Positions 28,601 through 42,009 of a DNA stretch of 64,000 nt are shown piece by piece. The notes beneath the pieces are model-generated. The model did no database searches. It was not told the DNA's origin and saw only the letters and a list, made by a program, of their open reading frames with translations. Each line of letters starts with the position of its first letter. Within the stretch, counting starts at the first letter, position 1. Where the stretch lies: assembly GCF_028453695.1 (NCBI RefSeq), contig NC_135773.1, positions 24,725,782-24,789,781 on the forward strand. Direction: 5' to 3'. A program made the translations under genes and the position numbers. Source of the stretch: Augochlora pura (taxonomy: Eukaryota; Arthropoda; Insecta; Hymenoptera; Halictidae).

Positions 28601-29399
28601 CCAAATCACAGCTTGCTGAACAGTTGCATTCTGTAATGCAGAAGCAATGGCAGCAAGCGTTGAAAATTATATCAGGTACAATGACCAAAGTCTACATAAT
28701 GTTATGTTAAAAAATAGGATAACGAGATAACCTCCATCTACAGGCGGAAATATGGACGATTTATCGCCCCTTCAAAAAATTCACGCTGAGAAATTGTTCA
28801 GGGGTCCAAAGAAATCCGAATCAATGCCAAATTGTTTTGCGAAGGTTTCCCAAGAACCGATTAAATTAAGATTCCAAGCAACAGACGTACGAAATTTTCA
28901 CGATCAAAACGAGAGTTTACATACGATAACTCCAATAGAAGACACGCCATTAAGTAGCAAAGAATCGAAGGATGATCTTCGGAAATATGTAAAAATGGTA
29001 GATCGTACTTTTGTCTTCGTACATTTTATTATCATTAAAACATTAATTACTTAATCAAATATTCCTAGATCGTTGACATGCAAAAATCGCGGGAAGAATT
29101 ATTAAACATAAGAGAAAATATTCCGAGTCCTCCTTTAGTTGGTAGAGAAGTGCCTCGGAAGCATTACACAAGGAAAGAATTCAGTATAAAAGATGAAGAC
29201 AGTATTATATGGCAACCTACACCCGATGTAATTATATTCTATTCTTATCAAATTTTATCATTAAATTCGTAATTTTTAAATTGTTTAATATTTGAATTGT
29301 TGTTACCAGGCTAGTCTAGATACGACTGAATTTATCCCAATTTCGCAAAAAGTCTGTACAAAGGGTGATCAGCAGAAGAATAAACCGCCGTGGAAATGA
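25605..29399 (+). CDS. cnb: Centrobin-like centriolar coiled-coil protein (8 exons)
   Basis: Exons: 25605-27127, 27205-27313, 27394-28086, 28148-28374, 28473-28675, 28744-28997, 29069-29227, 29310-29399. All introns are GT-AG, 60-100 bp, and phases agree, giving 1,085 residues. Residues 1-507 are a Ser/Thr/Asn-rich, probably disordered arm that begins with an acidic SDSDDTD block followed by LLLIPPDLFLV. Residues about 525-920 are a long Lys/Glu/Gln/Leu-rich coiled coil, including LEQQEKVAVALRVDNEKNEL. The tail (about 920-1,085) is short and disordered. The acidic start and the coiled coil match what I recall of insect centrobin, a daughter-centriole protein that binds tubulin and, in Drosophila, controls centrosome asymmetry in neuroblasts. 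A second Met at 25,608 has A at -3 and is the likelier start. Not confirmed by alignment; another centrosomal coiled-coil protein is the main alternative. Confidence 0.7.
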
Positions 29400-31145
29400 C
29401 ATATTGTTTATAATTACGAAAACGTTGATTATGGTATTGATGAAGTAGACGATATTCATACAGTGCATTTACTTAGCCTTAATTAAGATATACGTATACA
29501 CATATTTTGTACGAAAATTGAATGAATTTTATATGAAGACAGAATAATTTTAAACAAAAGTTTTTATTTCCTCTTCCTTGATCCTAATGCCTTTATTTCT
29601 GGACCGGTTGCAGCGTTAATTGGTTCATTCTACGATTCCGAGAGGGAACAGGATGTTCGATAATGAATCTGTGATACCGCGTCTGCTCCGTCAGATTAAT
29701 AATGCCTGTGTCTTTCAGAATATATCAAATGGACACATTATTTTACACTTTGCATGGAAGATACAAGTTTTCCAATGAAATAATTTGATTTACACGAGTG
29801 TTTCAAGTGATCGTTCAAATACTAACATTCTGAATTGATTTTAGAAATTAATTTTAATATTAATACGATCATTGAAATGTTACCACACTGAAAATGGAAC
29901 TGTGCTTTCAGTTTGCCGCGTTGAAAAGATCGCCGTATAAAGCTGACCCGACAACGTTTACAATCGTGTTTTCTACAACAGGTAAGACCAAGTGATCGCA
30001 CCTTTCAGAAAAATTAGTCACTGTTCTAAGAGCTGCCGTTAGTATAGGATTACTCGAAAGCGAACAATAGCGTTTGTTTTCTCTTTGAGTCATTAGAGAT
30101 TAGTAATCCCGGGTCCAGGGAAAGTATTCCTTAAAAAGAGATTTACAATAATATTATTCCGCGCGACACGTTTTGGCCACATATTTCTAGAGATTTACTA
30201 TTTGAAAAGTTACCGTCGGACAGTGGTGAATCACGAGAGAACAATTGTTCATTTTAGACACGTTTTTCGTAGGGTGAGGTGGTATGTTAAAGTTATTCAG
30301 GGAACTGTTACTGAATTGTATATCGATAACGTCCCTTGAATAGCAATACGGTGAAGGAGTAAAGACTTGTCTCGCTTGACTCTAAAGACGCATACTAATT
30401 AAATACGTCTCAATTTAAACAGTCGTTGAGATGCATTCAGTAATCAAGAGCATGATTAATGTCCACGCGTTCAATGCACGCGCATAATTCCATTATACGT
30501 TCGTTAATATCTGCTACACGTTATAAGTCTATGGCAGACGGAATAGCATTACCATCGCGGTCGTACATTATTCAGCAATATATATATATTATTGATTGAA
30601 TCACGTGACTTTGTCATTCTCCGTTCAAGTAAATATGAATTCGCATAAAATTATTATCGCTTTCGTACATTGTTCCTAGTTAGTAATGCATCTCGTAGTC
30701 AAGTAGAAATGTAACGAAATTCTGCGCGGTGTAAAATACATTATTCATTAATAACATTACCGTTAAGGAAGCCAACGTAATTTTAAGCTAAGAGTTTATA
30801 TTCCGTAAATATATTTATTTCACGTTGTTCAACGCCAATAATTCGCGAGAAATCGGAGATGTGTAGAGAGAATTTCTCGAGGCACTGTGTACGGGATAAC
30901 ACCGCGTTATTCCGTGGCTGGTTGCCGAATGCCAAGGAACAGGCATATAACAAATGAGAAAAAAAGAAAAAAAAAGAAACGAGAGAAGTCGGTCAGGCAC
31001 ACCGCATCACCTAACAACCCCGATTCATCGACCTTCGAAGGTATTCACCTCGCGTCGCTCATTGTCGTGGAAACAAACCTCGGCTCGCCGTGTTCATTTG
31101 CTTTTACCTTGGAGCAAGACTCTCGCGTTCCAGCGTGCTCGTAAC
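29400..31145. other. Intergenic spacer between centrobin-like and lipocalin genes
   Basis: About 1.7 kb of AT-rich DNA that should include the 3' untranslated region of the upstream gene and the promoter of the lipocalin gene. No canonical AATAAA was seen close behind the stop at 29,399. No open frame of interest. Confidence 0.6.
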
Positions 31146-31153
31146 TATAAAAA
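31146..31153 (+). promoter_or_regulatory. Probable TATA box of the lipocalin gene
   Basis: TATAAAAA lies in a locally GC-rich context about 430 bp upstream of the lipocalin ATG. A start of transcription about 25-30 bp downstream (near 31,175) would give a leader of about 400 nt. The motif is seen; the transcription start is inferred. Confidence 0.5.
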
Positions 31154-31220
31154 CCCGGGTAAGATACGAGTGGTAAAAGCACGTCGAGAAGAAGCGGGAC
31201 GAAACGGTCTAGCACAGTCG

Positions 31221-31519
31221 ATGCCCTTCTTTAGTCGTGACAACGATCGCACGCCTACGATCGGGGTCCGATCGTGGACCTAAGCCGATCCGCGACGCCA
31301 GTTATGAGGATTCTACGCGCGAGGCGATGCGAGGCGATGCGAGGCGCGGAACAAGTTGCCGATTGAAAACGAAAGAACACCAAGAATGCAAAGGGAGGAA
31401 CGTGATAGTGACCACCCCCTCTTCGGCCGTTGCAGATAGTAGTAGTCATGAGCGGGTCCGCTCTTCATTCTGCCCGGTTCCCCGTGGCCTTTAGTCACCG
31501 AGGCGAACCGACCGGGTGA
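31221..31519 (+). other. Cluster of four short upstream ORFs
   Basis: Four ATG-started, non-overlapping small frames lie one after another between the TATA box and the lipocalin start: 31,221-31,283 (20 codons), 31,304-31,366 (20), 31,386-31,439 (17) and 31,448-31,519 (23). If the leader is unspliced and begins near 31,175, ribosomes scanning to 31,579 must pass all of them, implying strong translational control or an alternative start of transcription downstream. A threefold GCGAGGCGAT minisatellite (31,319-31,347) overlaps the second frame. Confidence 0.4.
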
Positions 31520-31578
31520 ACAGGCAAGAAGTTCCGCGTGTGCCAAGCGGCTAGGAGAGCTTGAATGCGACCAGGAGA

Positions 31579-34500
31579 ATGCGGCCTGGAACGAGATGTT
31601 CGAGACTCGACTCGCTGTTAATAGTTCTACTGCTAGCGGCCTGCATAATGGAATACACCGCTGGTACTTGGAACAGGCGGGAGGACAAGACCAAATGCCC
31701 GAAAGTGAAGGCCATTAGGAATTTTGACATATCCGAGGTACGTACCACGCAGTGTTATATTATCGTCGATGGGACCGCGCTGTGTGCTACGATCTACGGC
31801 GAACGAAATGATCGTCGCCCTAGCTTAGCTGGTTGCACCGTGTTGGTGGATCTCGCGAAGAAATGTCTTAGCTGATATCCTGAGAACACGGGAGTCATTT
31901 ACTGTTACGAGTGTGGTATACAGTTATGAATTGTTTCGAGGGGCTATTGTGTCCGCGGTGAATGCTGGCGGAAGTGTTGTTCAGTTTACGAGCAAATTGG
32001 GAGATTAGATAATGCGTTGTTTCAGTTTTTCGGTATTCGTTGGTCCAATTGTCTATCGCGTCTTTATATGTCGTGTTAATTGCGCGGGAATGGACCAGTG
32101 AAAATCAAAATGCGAAGTAAAGAATAAACAACATGAAATTTGCGATTTTATAGTATTTAATTATAAGATCAAATGACGTTCCTACGAATACTCATAACGC
32201 GATCGTTATAATGCTTTTTGTTCGTTTTTGAGATAAATAATAACCACTCTCGACGCGTCATTTATATTAATAATTTATATTCGCAAGGTTGACTTTTTCA
32301 TTTAGCAAGATAGTATTTAATTTCTATGCAAAACACGCGGGCGCGCTCGACGTTTTTGAATATCCACTCGACTCGGCACCGAGTTACCGCCGGCCCGTTA
32401 ATATTTTCGTATCACAAATAGATGATCACGTCCGATTCCCGATCAATATGCGCACCGAACGTATAATAATAATTGCGTGGAGCACGATCGGAGCAGTTTC
32501 GTTGTTAAACACTCACGATCTCGTACAACCCCGATAACAGAAATTACAATTTCCCCCCTCGATATCTGCCGGCTTCCTTTTACATCTTCGGCGCGATTCA
32601 TTTACAATCGTTCGCGAAATTATTGCATTCACGGTATACACTTTGTGCCACTTTTACTAATTTTCCGCTTTTCACGGGAAAAGTTTGCACTTAAATATCC
32701 CATACCGTTTTACTGAAATTCTTACATTCCATTCTATATGATAATATTAAAGTCTTAAATATTCAAATACAATTTATCGTGACATAGTTCTTGAAATAGT
32801 GACATTAATAATAAAGTGTACACTTGCCTATTTAATATCGACTTCTAATTACGTTGCTGGGAAGAGATTCAGGAAAATCATAACATCATGGTTTTCATAA
32901 AACATTACAGCCTTCGAAGATGTATACTTTTATCGTTAATAAGCGAATGTGAACATTTGTAACGTCGTGACTCTCGCGAAACATTATTACTTTCTTCAGA
33001 GATGTTTTATTTGCATGCACACCGGTTGTCAAAGAATTGCACAAAATATCGCTGGCTTTCTTTCGATGGTAGACTCCGGCCAGTATATTTTTGGATCTTT
33101 ATGCGTGTTCATGGGAGAAAGCTATTTCAGATTCAACTTGTGTGCATATAAAACTACTTGCTTCCATCGACAACCTTTGTGTTCTTTAACACGATCGTTA
33201 CAATATCGCTTCGTGCTTGATATTGTTAGAATTATCTCTAAAAAGTCGACTGGTATAATCTCGTTTCGTCTGAAAACGGACAGCGACGTTGTTCTTTTAA
33301 ACAGAGGAAGTACAGAACAACAATGGTTTACACAAATAAATGTGTAATGCAATATAGCGTACTAGCTTCGTGGTTTTCATTCTGCTCATTAAGCCTTTCA
33401 ACGTAGTACGGACACGAGCTACAGTATTTAATTTGATGTTTACAAAAAGATATACGAACGTTGAAGATACGTGAAAACGTAGAAAGAAAATCTGTCTGTA
33501 AATCGCGTTCCCCGCCTTGTATTCAGTTTCGGTTTGGCTAGAATTACCATTGACAGCGTTAAATCGTAATTCTTCTCCGTTAGAGAGTAATCGGTGTCGG
33601 CTCTATTCAGATAGGCACACGAAGTGAACCGTTTCCATTGATAACCCAAAAGTTATTGATGTGCGTGATACGTATTCTTTAGGTCGCTTCAACGCTGCGG
33701 GAGATTTAAAGGGTTCTTGGGTAAAGAGTGCGAAGCTATCAGGACATTTGATATTCACTAAAAAAACACACGCACACTTTATCTATTGTAAACTAAGAGC
33801 CAACGCCTTCAGTGAATGAGAAGATATCGAAACTGTTGTCATATTAATTCCATTTCTCTTCCTATTTGCATGCTAGAATAGTTATTCAGTGTAGACAATT
33901 CACATTTACAATTATATTTAACACGTAATTGTAGATGTTGATTATAAAATTGTTAATTGTGATTTCTTGTTCTTTACAAATTGCACGCATTATTTTAGAT
34001 ATATTTATCTTCGTTAGACAAACGATATAACGTGCAGTAAATACATATATAATAACTATTGTGCAACTATTATGCTAGAAGTAATTTTCCTTTGATAAGT
34101 TATCAGTAAATGCAAATGCTAGCAAAAACACTTTCTGTAAACTCGCCACTTCGAGAAGCTGCAAAGTACACATGCTCACGACATTCTGCTCTATCGAGAT
34201 GACTAAAAATAACTCGAGGATATTTCAATTTTGAGGTTATCGGGCCTCATCAAATATTAATAAATAATTAAATGAGTCAGAATAATACAACTCTCTTTCT
34301 GTTATTGCATAGAATTAGATTTTGTAATTGCAACATACGTAACTATTTCGCAGCGAAGAAATAAGTATGTAATACACTATTTTCATCGAACCGTTGAATA
34401 ATCATTTAGCTACATTTGCATCGAAAGTATATTAAATACTGTATTAGTTACTTTGTTTGAAAACTGTATACATATTTGCTGCCTTGTAGATTGCAATGAT

Positions 34501-35836
34501 TGCTGCACATTCGCATGTAGTAACGAGGCAAAATATAGATTGATACATTCACGTTGCGCTGATACGATGGAATTCATCGTCGTCATCGGAAATGCTTCAT
34601 TTAGGTTTGCATGGAGCAACGATGCAATTACTCCTATTTATTTAGGTCTCCTGCAACGAAATATCTAATAATTAATTTATTTCGTTCCGCTTGTCTGAGT
34701 GATATGTTTCTCTACGTGAGTACAATGCCGTTTAAGCGAATCACTTTATGCAAATTATTTTTGCAAAAATATAAATATCTTTTATTCACAGTTATCAAAT
34801 TTTTACGACACTGTTGCTGCAAATGTATTCGTTAAAGTATATTTATTAAGTATACGTTGTAATTCCAACGCGAACGATCGATTAAAAGATAACAGCCTCT
34901 CATAGTCGTGTAACATCTATTTCTTGCAGTTCCTTGGATCATGGTACATAGTGCAGTATTATGCGAGCTCGGAGGAAGCGCTCGCATACCGATGCATGCG
35001 AGCCGAACTTTCAATCTCGCCCGAAAACACCGAAGTCACCATGAATTTCACTTACAGTTTCACCGATGATCCGATCAATGAAAAACTAGTCGGTAATATC
35101 ACCTGGAAGATTCCTTCCACCGAGTTACCCGCACACTGGTTACACGCCGAGTATCCGTGTAAGTATAAAAATATCCTTTCTACTATTGCTTCTCATGCTA
35201 AAATCACAGCGTACCAAAGATTAATGCTTCAGTGAAACACTGAACTAAATAGCATCGATATTACGTTGCTATTTGATTCAAAGGTTTAACTCTGATAGAT
35301 ATTATATATATATTAGGTGATATAGATATTGGTAAATAATATTTAAATCACAAGAACAAAGACAAAGAAAAGCAAAGCAAAGCGATATTAGAAATATTAA
35401 TCGACGGAATATTTCTGTTTTATAGATGAAGGAGTGTATAATACGTACGTGTTGGACTCAGATTACAAGTCGTGGGCATTGCTGATGCACTGCGCGGAAC
35501 AGAGTAAAAGTCCTCGATATTTATCGAGCTTCATCATGAGCAGGCAGCCGAGCCTCGAGATCAACGTTATATCCTACCTCCGCGAGAAATTGCCCAGGTA
35601 CGTTTGCAAATACGATCCGAATTTTGTTGAATACAATTGACCCGGGCTATATACGATTTTATTTTTTCATACGAAGGTACGATATCGATTTGGAGTACAT
35701 GTTTCCGATGGACCAGCAAGATTGCAACAAAACCAGCACCTCGGAAATGGATTTACTGATTCCGCCATCCCTGATGTTCAGAAAACACTTTGCCGAGCGA
35801 AAGCATCCACTCAAAAAGAAACATCGACGCTTTTGA
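31579..35836 (+). CDS. Secreted lipocalin, apolipoprotein D-like (4 exons)
   Basis: Exons: 31579-31737, 34930-35158, 35426-35597, 35677-35836. GT-AG junctions and phases agree, giving 239 residues. Residues 1-29 form a signal peptide (basic start, hydrophobic core SLLIVLLLAACIM). The lipocalin GxW motif is Gly56-Ser57-Trp58 in FLGSWY, and the second conserved block is LDSDYKSWALLMHC (139-152). Four mature-chain cysteines (40, 75, 152, 203) suit the two disulfides of ApoD-type lipocalins. NxT glycosylation sites lie at Asn92, 109 and 204. The basic tail KHPLKKKHRRF is unusual. Lipocalins are extracellular beta-barrels that carry small hydrophobic ligands; the ligand here is unknown. It may be the orthologue of Drosophila karl, but I did not verify this. 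The start is the first in-frame ATG after a stop at 31,552. The first intron is 3.2 kb and holds no gene I could support. Confidence 0.85.
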
Positions 35837-36331
35837 GCGTTATGGTTATTTCGAGTAAGCGAAACAGCGTACGATCATTGTCTGTTGCAAACGTTTCCTC
35901 ATCTTTGTAACGACGCGAAAATAAGAAAATTTTTTATCAGAAAAAAACAGCTCCGATAAAACAGTTCAAAACATACGTTGACCGATGGAAGCCAAAAAAT
36001 TAGATTATTGGTGACGATGTATTATGTTCGTAATGTAATATTAATATTTAATCGAACGCGTAGAGTATGCGTAACACACGGGATATTTATAACATTCAAA
36101 TTTTAAGGATTAATCGAGCACTAGTCCATTAATATGCAAAGTACCTAGAGTTCTTGAGCTTCAGAAGTATGATCGAAGATTTTACTCAAAATATGTGTAT
36201 AAACCGGCTTGTTCCTTAATATGTGATCGGTTTAGGTACTTACATATAGGTATACGTACTATGCATATATGTATAGTATGCAGTATAAGATATATATTAT
36301 AGTTTATACGGCTGTAAAATATGAAACTACA

Positions 36332-36337
36332 AATAAA
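36332..36337 (+). terminator. Candidate polyadenylation signal of the lipocalin gene
   Basis: AATAAA lies about 500 nt behind the stop codon in AT-rich DNA. It is the clearest canonical hexamer in the region, but other sites could be used. Confidence 0.35.
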
Positions 36338-39300
36338 ATAGTAAATGTAATAATATTATAATACTAACGTAATCGCATAACGCTAATTCATTCTAGATAT
36401 ATTTTACTATAATGAATATTATATAAGAGTTCGTAGATGGAGTGCAAATAACTTTATGAACCGTAGTTGTGAAATTTATTACTTTGAGTATATTTCCTCT
36501 GTACATATTAGGCGATATCATCTTCATAACAACCTAATAATGTGACATCATTTTTTAATAAGCATTCACATCTCTTGGGAACAATTCAGAGATTCAGATC
36601 ATTTGCATACAGTAATGGTTCCCACAGCTCCCCAAGCTGCAGCTCGATCCGTTAGAGAGGGTTACCACAGAAACTTCTTTGCTCTGATTGGTGGGCGATT
36701 TACTGGCAAGGCAGTGCTGCCCTCAGAATCAAATAAAAAGAGGGAGAACAGTTATGTGTTAAACAAGTCCTACCGACGAACGATGTAGCTTGTCCCATTC
36801 TATCATGCGAGACAATCTACTTGGCTGGCACGCCATACGAGGCACGCGGCACGAATTTCGATTTTTAAACAAGCTTCAAATAATAAAATCTGTCATATTA
36901 GTCATGTTTCTGTTTAATATAGCTAGTGTTAAACGAATGGGAAATAATGCCAGTTGCGGACTGTACACGCACAAAGTTTATTTGCATTGTCATATCCTCC
37001 TCACATCCACAAATTTCATTCTTCGTTTTTAATTATTTCTGATCAGATCATTACGAGATCAACTTGAAACGCTTATGCTGCGGCTTCGCTAATTAATTAA
37101 TCGTGCTACGAAGATCGTGCAACTTATAAATAATCGTTAACACACAATAGACTCAGTGACATTTATTAGATAAACATTCAATCTTAAAACGTAATCTGAC
37201 AGCAACGTCGCCGCGAATAAAATTTAACTGATCAAATAGCAACAGGTGATTGTAATTGTAACGACAGAACACGCCTACGCGCGGTCATGCATGATTTTGT
37301 GATCATGAGATATAGTAATTGCCGCAAACCGTGAGTAAAGGCCGCGATAATTCATGGCCGCATAATTAACTCGTAATTTTTGCGTCTATATGCGGCGCAT
37401 TAACCAATAGATGTCTATAATTAGAAATTCTGTTACAAATTACACCTTAATTCGTACGCACCCAATAGAAAGTTGTTCAATTTAATGGAGGAAGTAATTA
37501 TCGATAGTTTCATAAATTTATTTCATTATTAATTAGACCAGATTTTTAGTGATTTTGTGATACTGCAAAATCTTCGATTTATCTCACGAATTGCGCGTCT
37601 ATAAAGGCAAGAACAATATCTTGGAACATCGATAATAAACAATTTATAATGTTATTAATTTATTACACTGGAAACTGGAAATTTTCTCGAATCCTTTCAA
37701 CTCCTTTAAATTGAACCTTTTCGAACAAATGTCGTTTTTATTTCCCAATAATTTAAAAAGAAATATTTAACAGGAATTAGAATCACAGAGAATAAAGCTA
37801 TTATGTAAACCTTATTATTCGTCAAAATATTAGATTTCGCTAGTTTTTTAAAGCTAAATCGCAGAATTGAATTGAATGCAACGCGTATATTATTTTCAAT
37901 ACAATGTTCATAACAAACAATCTTTTCAGTCATAAGAATTATAATAACAGAACAATTTATAAAAGCTAACGAAAATTGTGTACAGGTCAATAATGCCGTG
38001 CCTTGAAAATTGCAATGTGAAATTCAAGATTCACGATCGATTTTGCGTTGTTTTAGAAGATACTAGGTTCAAGATCTATGTACAAACTATCAACTATTTT
38101 CCGGTAGAAATTAATTAGTGCTAAATAAGTTCCTTTTGGAAGGGATATGTAATTCCTATGCAATTCCTGTTTAATCTCCCTTTTTAAATTACATTTGAAA
38201 AATATGAATTCAGATGACCGAACGCAGGATGTTAAACGATATTAATTATATATTAAAAGCGAGAATTGATTCACTCATTATTGTCTGTAATTTACAGGAT
38301 CTTTCTACTTTAGGTAACCAGAAATGCCGCAATTAAATATAATAAGACTGTTCAAAGATCGTTCTTTTTAAGAATAAGCGCAGGAACTCTACCAGAGTCA
38401 TTGTTAAACTATAAAAATATTTCGGTAAAAAATGATCGAATACATTGACTCGCTCGCGTTTCTAGGATCTCGTAATCTTTATATTATTTTTCAATATTTT
38501 ACTTATGCTGTTATAGAAGTAAATGTTTTTACTATTGCAAATTGACAATTACATCTTGTAAATCGTTGTTTCCGCGTACACTTTCAGGAACCAATTGTGT
38601 GCAAAAGTCGAGGGCCCGCTGTACTAGTTACAGCGTAATAAATATTGGAGCGACTTTCTCGTTAATCCAGAAGTAAAACGATCCCATAATATTCTAATCA
38701 ACGTTTCGATCTAGACAAAGGTTCTGCGAAAGCGAAATCTTCGTTGTTAGACTTTGCACACTCGCACGGACCAGCCACGATTCCATGCTATAACTAATAA
38801 TTTAAATTCTATATACTCGGAACAGCAACTATGAACACAACGGACCTAAAGAACACCGCGCGGTAATAGATACATGCTAAATCATGGCAACGAGAAACTA
38901 AAAATTCCTGGCGGCCCTCGCGCCATATTCTTCGCTGATCGCGCCTCCGCAGGAATTTTTATATAACGGGCAGCAAAATTATTCGTACGAAAGCAAAAAA
39001 ATAATTCACACGATGCAATTCGCTTAATCGCCGTGCAAGTAACAATTTCCGTGAAAGCAAATAGAAGTATTCTTGGAAATGTTACTTAAATATACTGAAA
39101 TGTTTACCGTGCTATAATATTATACAATATTCACGACCGCGTTTAAGAAAGTCTATGGAAGGAAACATTTGTACAGATTTAGATCTTTGAAGTTCGAAAA
39201 GTTTACAAATTAAAATAATGGACGCAAATTTCAAATCGCTTCGCTTGAGGATTACGTCCAAAATTCGTTGAGAAGAATCGATGTGCAAACCCATAGCAAA

Positions 39301-42009
39301 TCGGTGATATTTTTCTTGCAATGAAAGATTTTGCAATTAAATTGGCAGTCTTTGCTTACAAAAGTATAACTTTGGCTATTTCTGTTAATAATATCATTTT
39401 GTATTATACACTTAATGATTTGGAATATATAGAAACTGAAACGTTTTGTTTTCGAGAACTCGTATTCGAGCATATTAAACAAATGCATTAGATGTTTGCA
39501 CAACGTGTCGTTTACAAAGTAAATAATCGTTCCTGACTTGATAAAACCATATAAACCTTGAAACATTCGTATGAAAATACTGTTTAAACATCGTATCTGG
39601 AGACATAAATGAAATTCTTCTTTGGTATCGGTATAAAAGGTTAAAATCACGGTAATTACGTATAATAACGACCAAGGGAATCAATAACATAGATAATAGA
39701 ACAATTATTCACGCAGTATGTTAAACTAGTTACAACACTTTTCGTCCAAGACCAACATTTGGCGCGCCTTAAAATAAATATATCCGAATAATAAAATTTA
39801 TAAATGCTAAATGTTCACTTTATAGACGAACTGATATCAAAACGATCATCGATAATTCCACGCAAGTTAATAACAATCAAACGGCCCATTTCGGTCAAAA
39901 TAAATGTTAACTAATACGTTAGCCTCCCACCGTTCATTTATCACGAGAAAGAGGCAAGGATTGATTGAATCAGAATTGGGCTGCATTCAATGCTACCAGT
40001 GATTAACGTTGCAATTGAAATATTGGGCTATCAGTTGCAATTATCGATTAAACTATACGCAGCACCATTATACATATATAACATGTTTCTAGCGAATTTT
40101 CTTGTCCTATTTTAGCGTTAGAGACATTGTCTAAACAATAAATGTGGTCAAATATGTAATAATAATAATAATAATTTATTAACAAAATTTATACCAAACG
40201 TAACTGATTGTAACGATCTACTCTATTACTAAATCCTTTTCAGAAAAAAACAATAAGTCTCCACTGTTCGTTAGACAATGGAAATTAGTCAACTCAATTA
40301 TTTAGGAACTGCATTAACATTTGTAGTCCTATTATAATTGATAATTAATTGACATTTAATTTTATCAATCAATTACAAACAACTACGATTTTTAATGGAT
40401 TCACTAGTAAATCACACAGATTCAAACGTTTCTTTAGCCGCAGCCCAATTCTGAGTCCACTCGCATTCCAGCGGAATTAAGCACTTTCAAACAATTACTA
40501 GTCACACTGCTTACACGTATTTTTATGAAAATAGTTGAATCAATTCGTTGGAAAGCTCCGATAGTTTCTTAATAAATTACACTAAGCGTTTCGTTACCTT
40601 TTCCAACCACTGAACTGCAGATACTTATGCGACTATAATGGTTGAGAATGCGTCGAGTATACCAAAAGAAATAATTTAACAAAACCAATAAGATCTCTGC
40701 TCTTGTTTCGACTATGCTGTTCTCTTTTCCTTTATAAAATAACGTAGAAAGGACTATAATCGCGCAAAGATCTGCAGTCCGTTGATAACCGACCTACGTA
40801 ACCCGTGTCGAAAATGGATCAAAGCTCGTTAGAACGCAGTAGAGAAGAAGTTTGCTTTTCTGCTGGGACTCTCCGTTGATATTTCTGCCTCCTACGACAT
40901 TTCGACATCCTAATCTAATTCAGTCGAAGATACATGCAAGAACTCGCAGAATACAGGTGCCGATCCTAACGCAGGTCCTTTGCCCTTGCGTCGCGCACTC
41001 CTTCCTCCAGTTGTTTCGATTGTCCTGCCGTTCTTTCTTTCCCGATTTCGACGAGACGCAGCCTTGGTTAGCAGTGATCCTTGGCGCGCTCGACAGTCTG
41101 GATAATGGTCCAGCAACGGGACTTCTCAGCTGTGGAGAAACAACGTTTCGGTTTAAAGAACTCTAGTTTTCTCGATAGACTTCTCTAACGGTAACAAGAT
41201 CGATTAATATCTCTACGTATATTATACGATTTTTGGGAAATATGTAATACCATGTAGCAGTTCTTAAAATGGTAAAAATCAAAAGGTTGAAGGACAGTTA
41301 GCTCAACAATTTTCTTTTAGACGATCAGACGATTTTTTAGCAAATTGTTCAGTAGCGATATTAGTTTTAATAACAAAATTAATATAATCATTGAAACAAT
41401 TAAAAATTGTTGTAATCGTCTTTCTCGATCTCGCAATAAAATGTTTCGATAAAAAGTCAACAAGAGAATATATCGACAACTTTAGTCGATTGATTACCGC
41501 AAAACACGAAGTTGTTACACATGCGATTGTCGACAGTCCCATCTTTCGGCGTCTCTTCAACTGTACGCCGGTTTTCTGCAACTCGTACGCCTTATTTGTC
41601 ATTCTACGGTTTGTACGAAGCGCGAACATTTACGTCGGTAGAACGTTCGAATTAACATCGCTAGTGTGCGACAAGACGGATTATCGACGACTGAAAATAC
41701 TTATTGCCACGATAACCGTATTTCGTAAATGTTGTATTTGAACAAGCTGTATGATTAGTACTCCAAAGGACAGATAAAAGAGCAGTGCCTGATAGTAATC
41801 GGTGAACCTATTTTCAGCAATAAGATATCGACTTTCGATAAGGAAGGCGCGGTTTATATTCAACGTATTTGGTACGAAGCGATTTCGAATATACGTACAA
41901 TTTATACATACATACACTGCTGTAATAACTACGGTGGCTTTAATGTTTCATTAAAAAAGAAAAGAAAAAGATTTTGGCAAAAAAATTTTTTCTTTTTCAA
42001 ATTTTACTC
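36338..42009. other. Intergenic stretch between convergent genes
   Basis: AT-rich DNA between the 3' ends of the lipocalin gene (plus) and the BTB gene (minus). No supportable gene. Two small islands of higher G+C stand out: 36,600-36,790, with a 56-codon ATG-started frame, and 40,730-41,160, which has TATAAAA at 40,733-40,739 and a well-placed ATG at 40,814 opening only 21 codons. Neither has a recognised product. Confidence 0.55.
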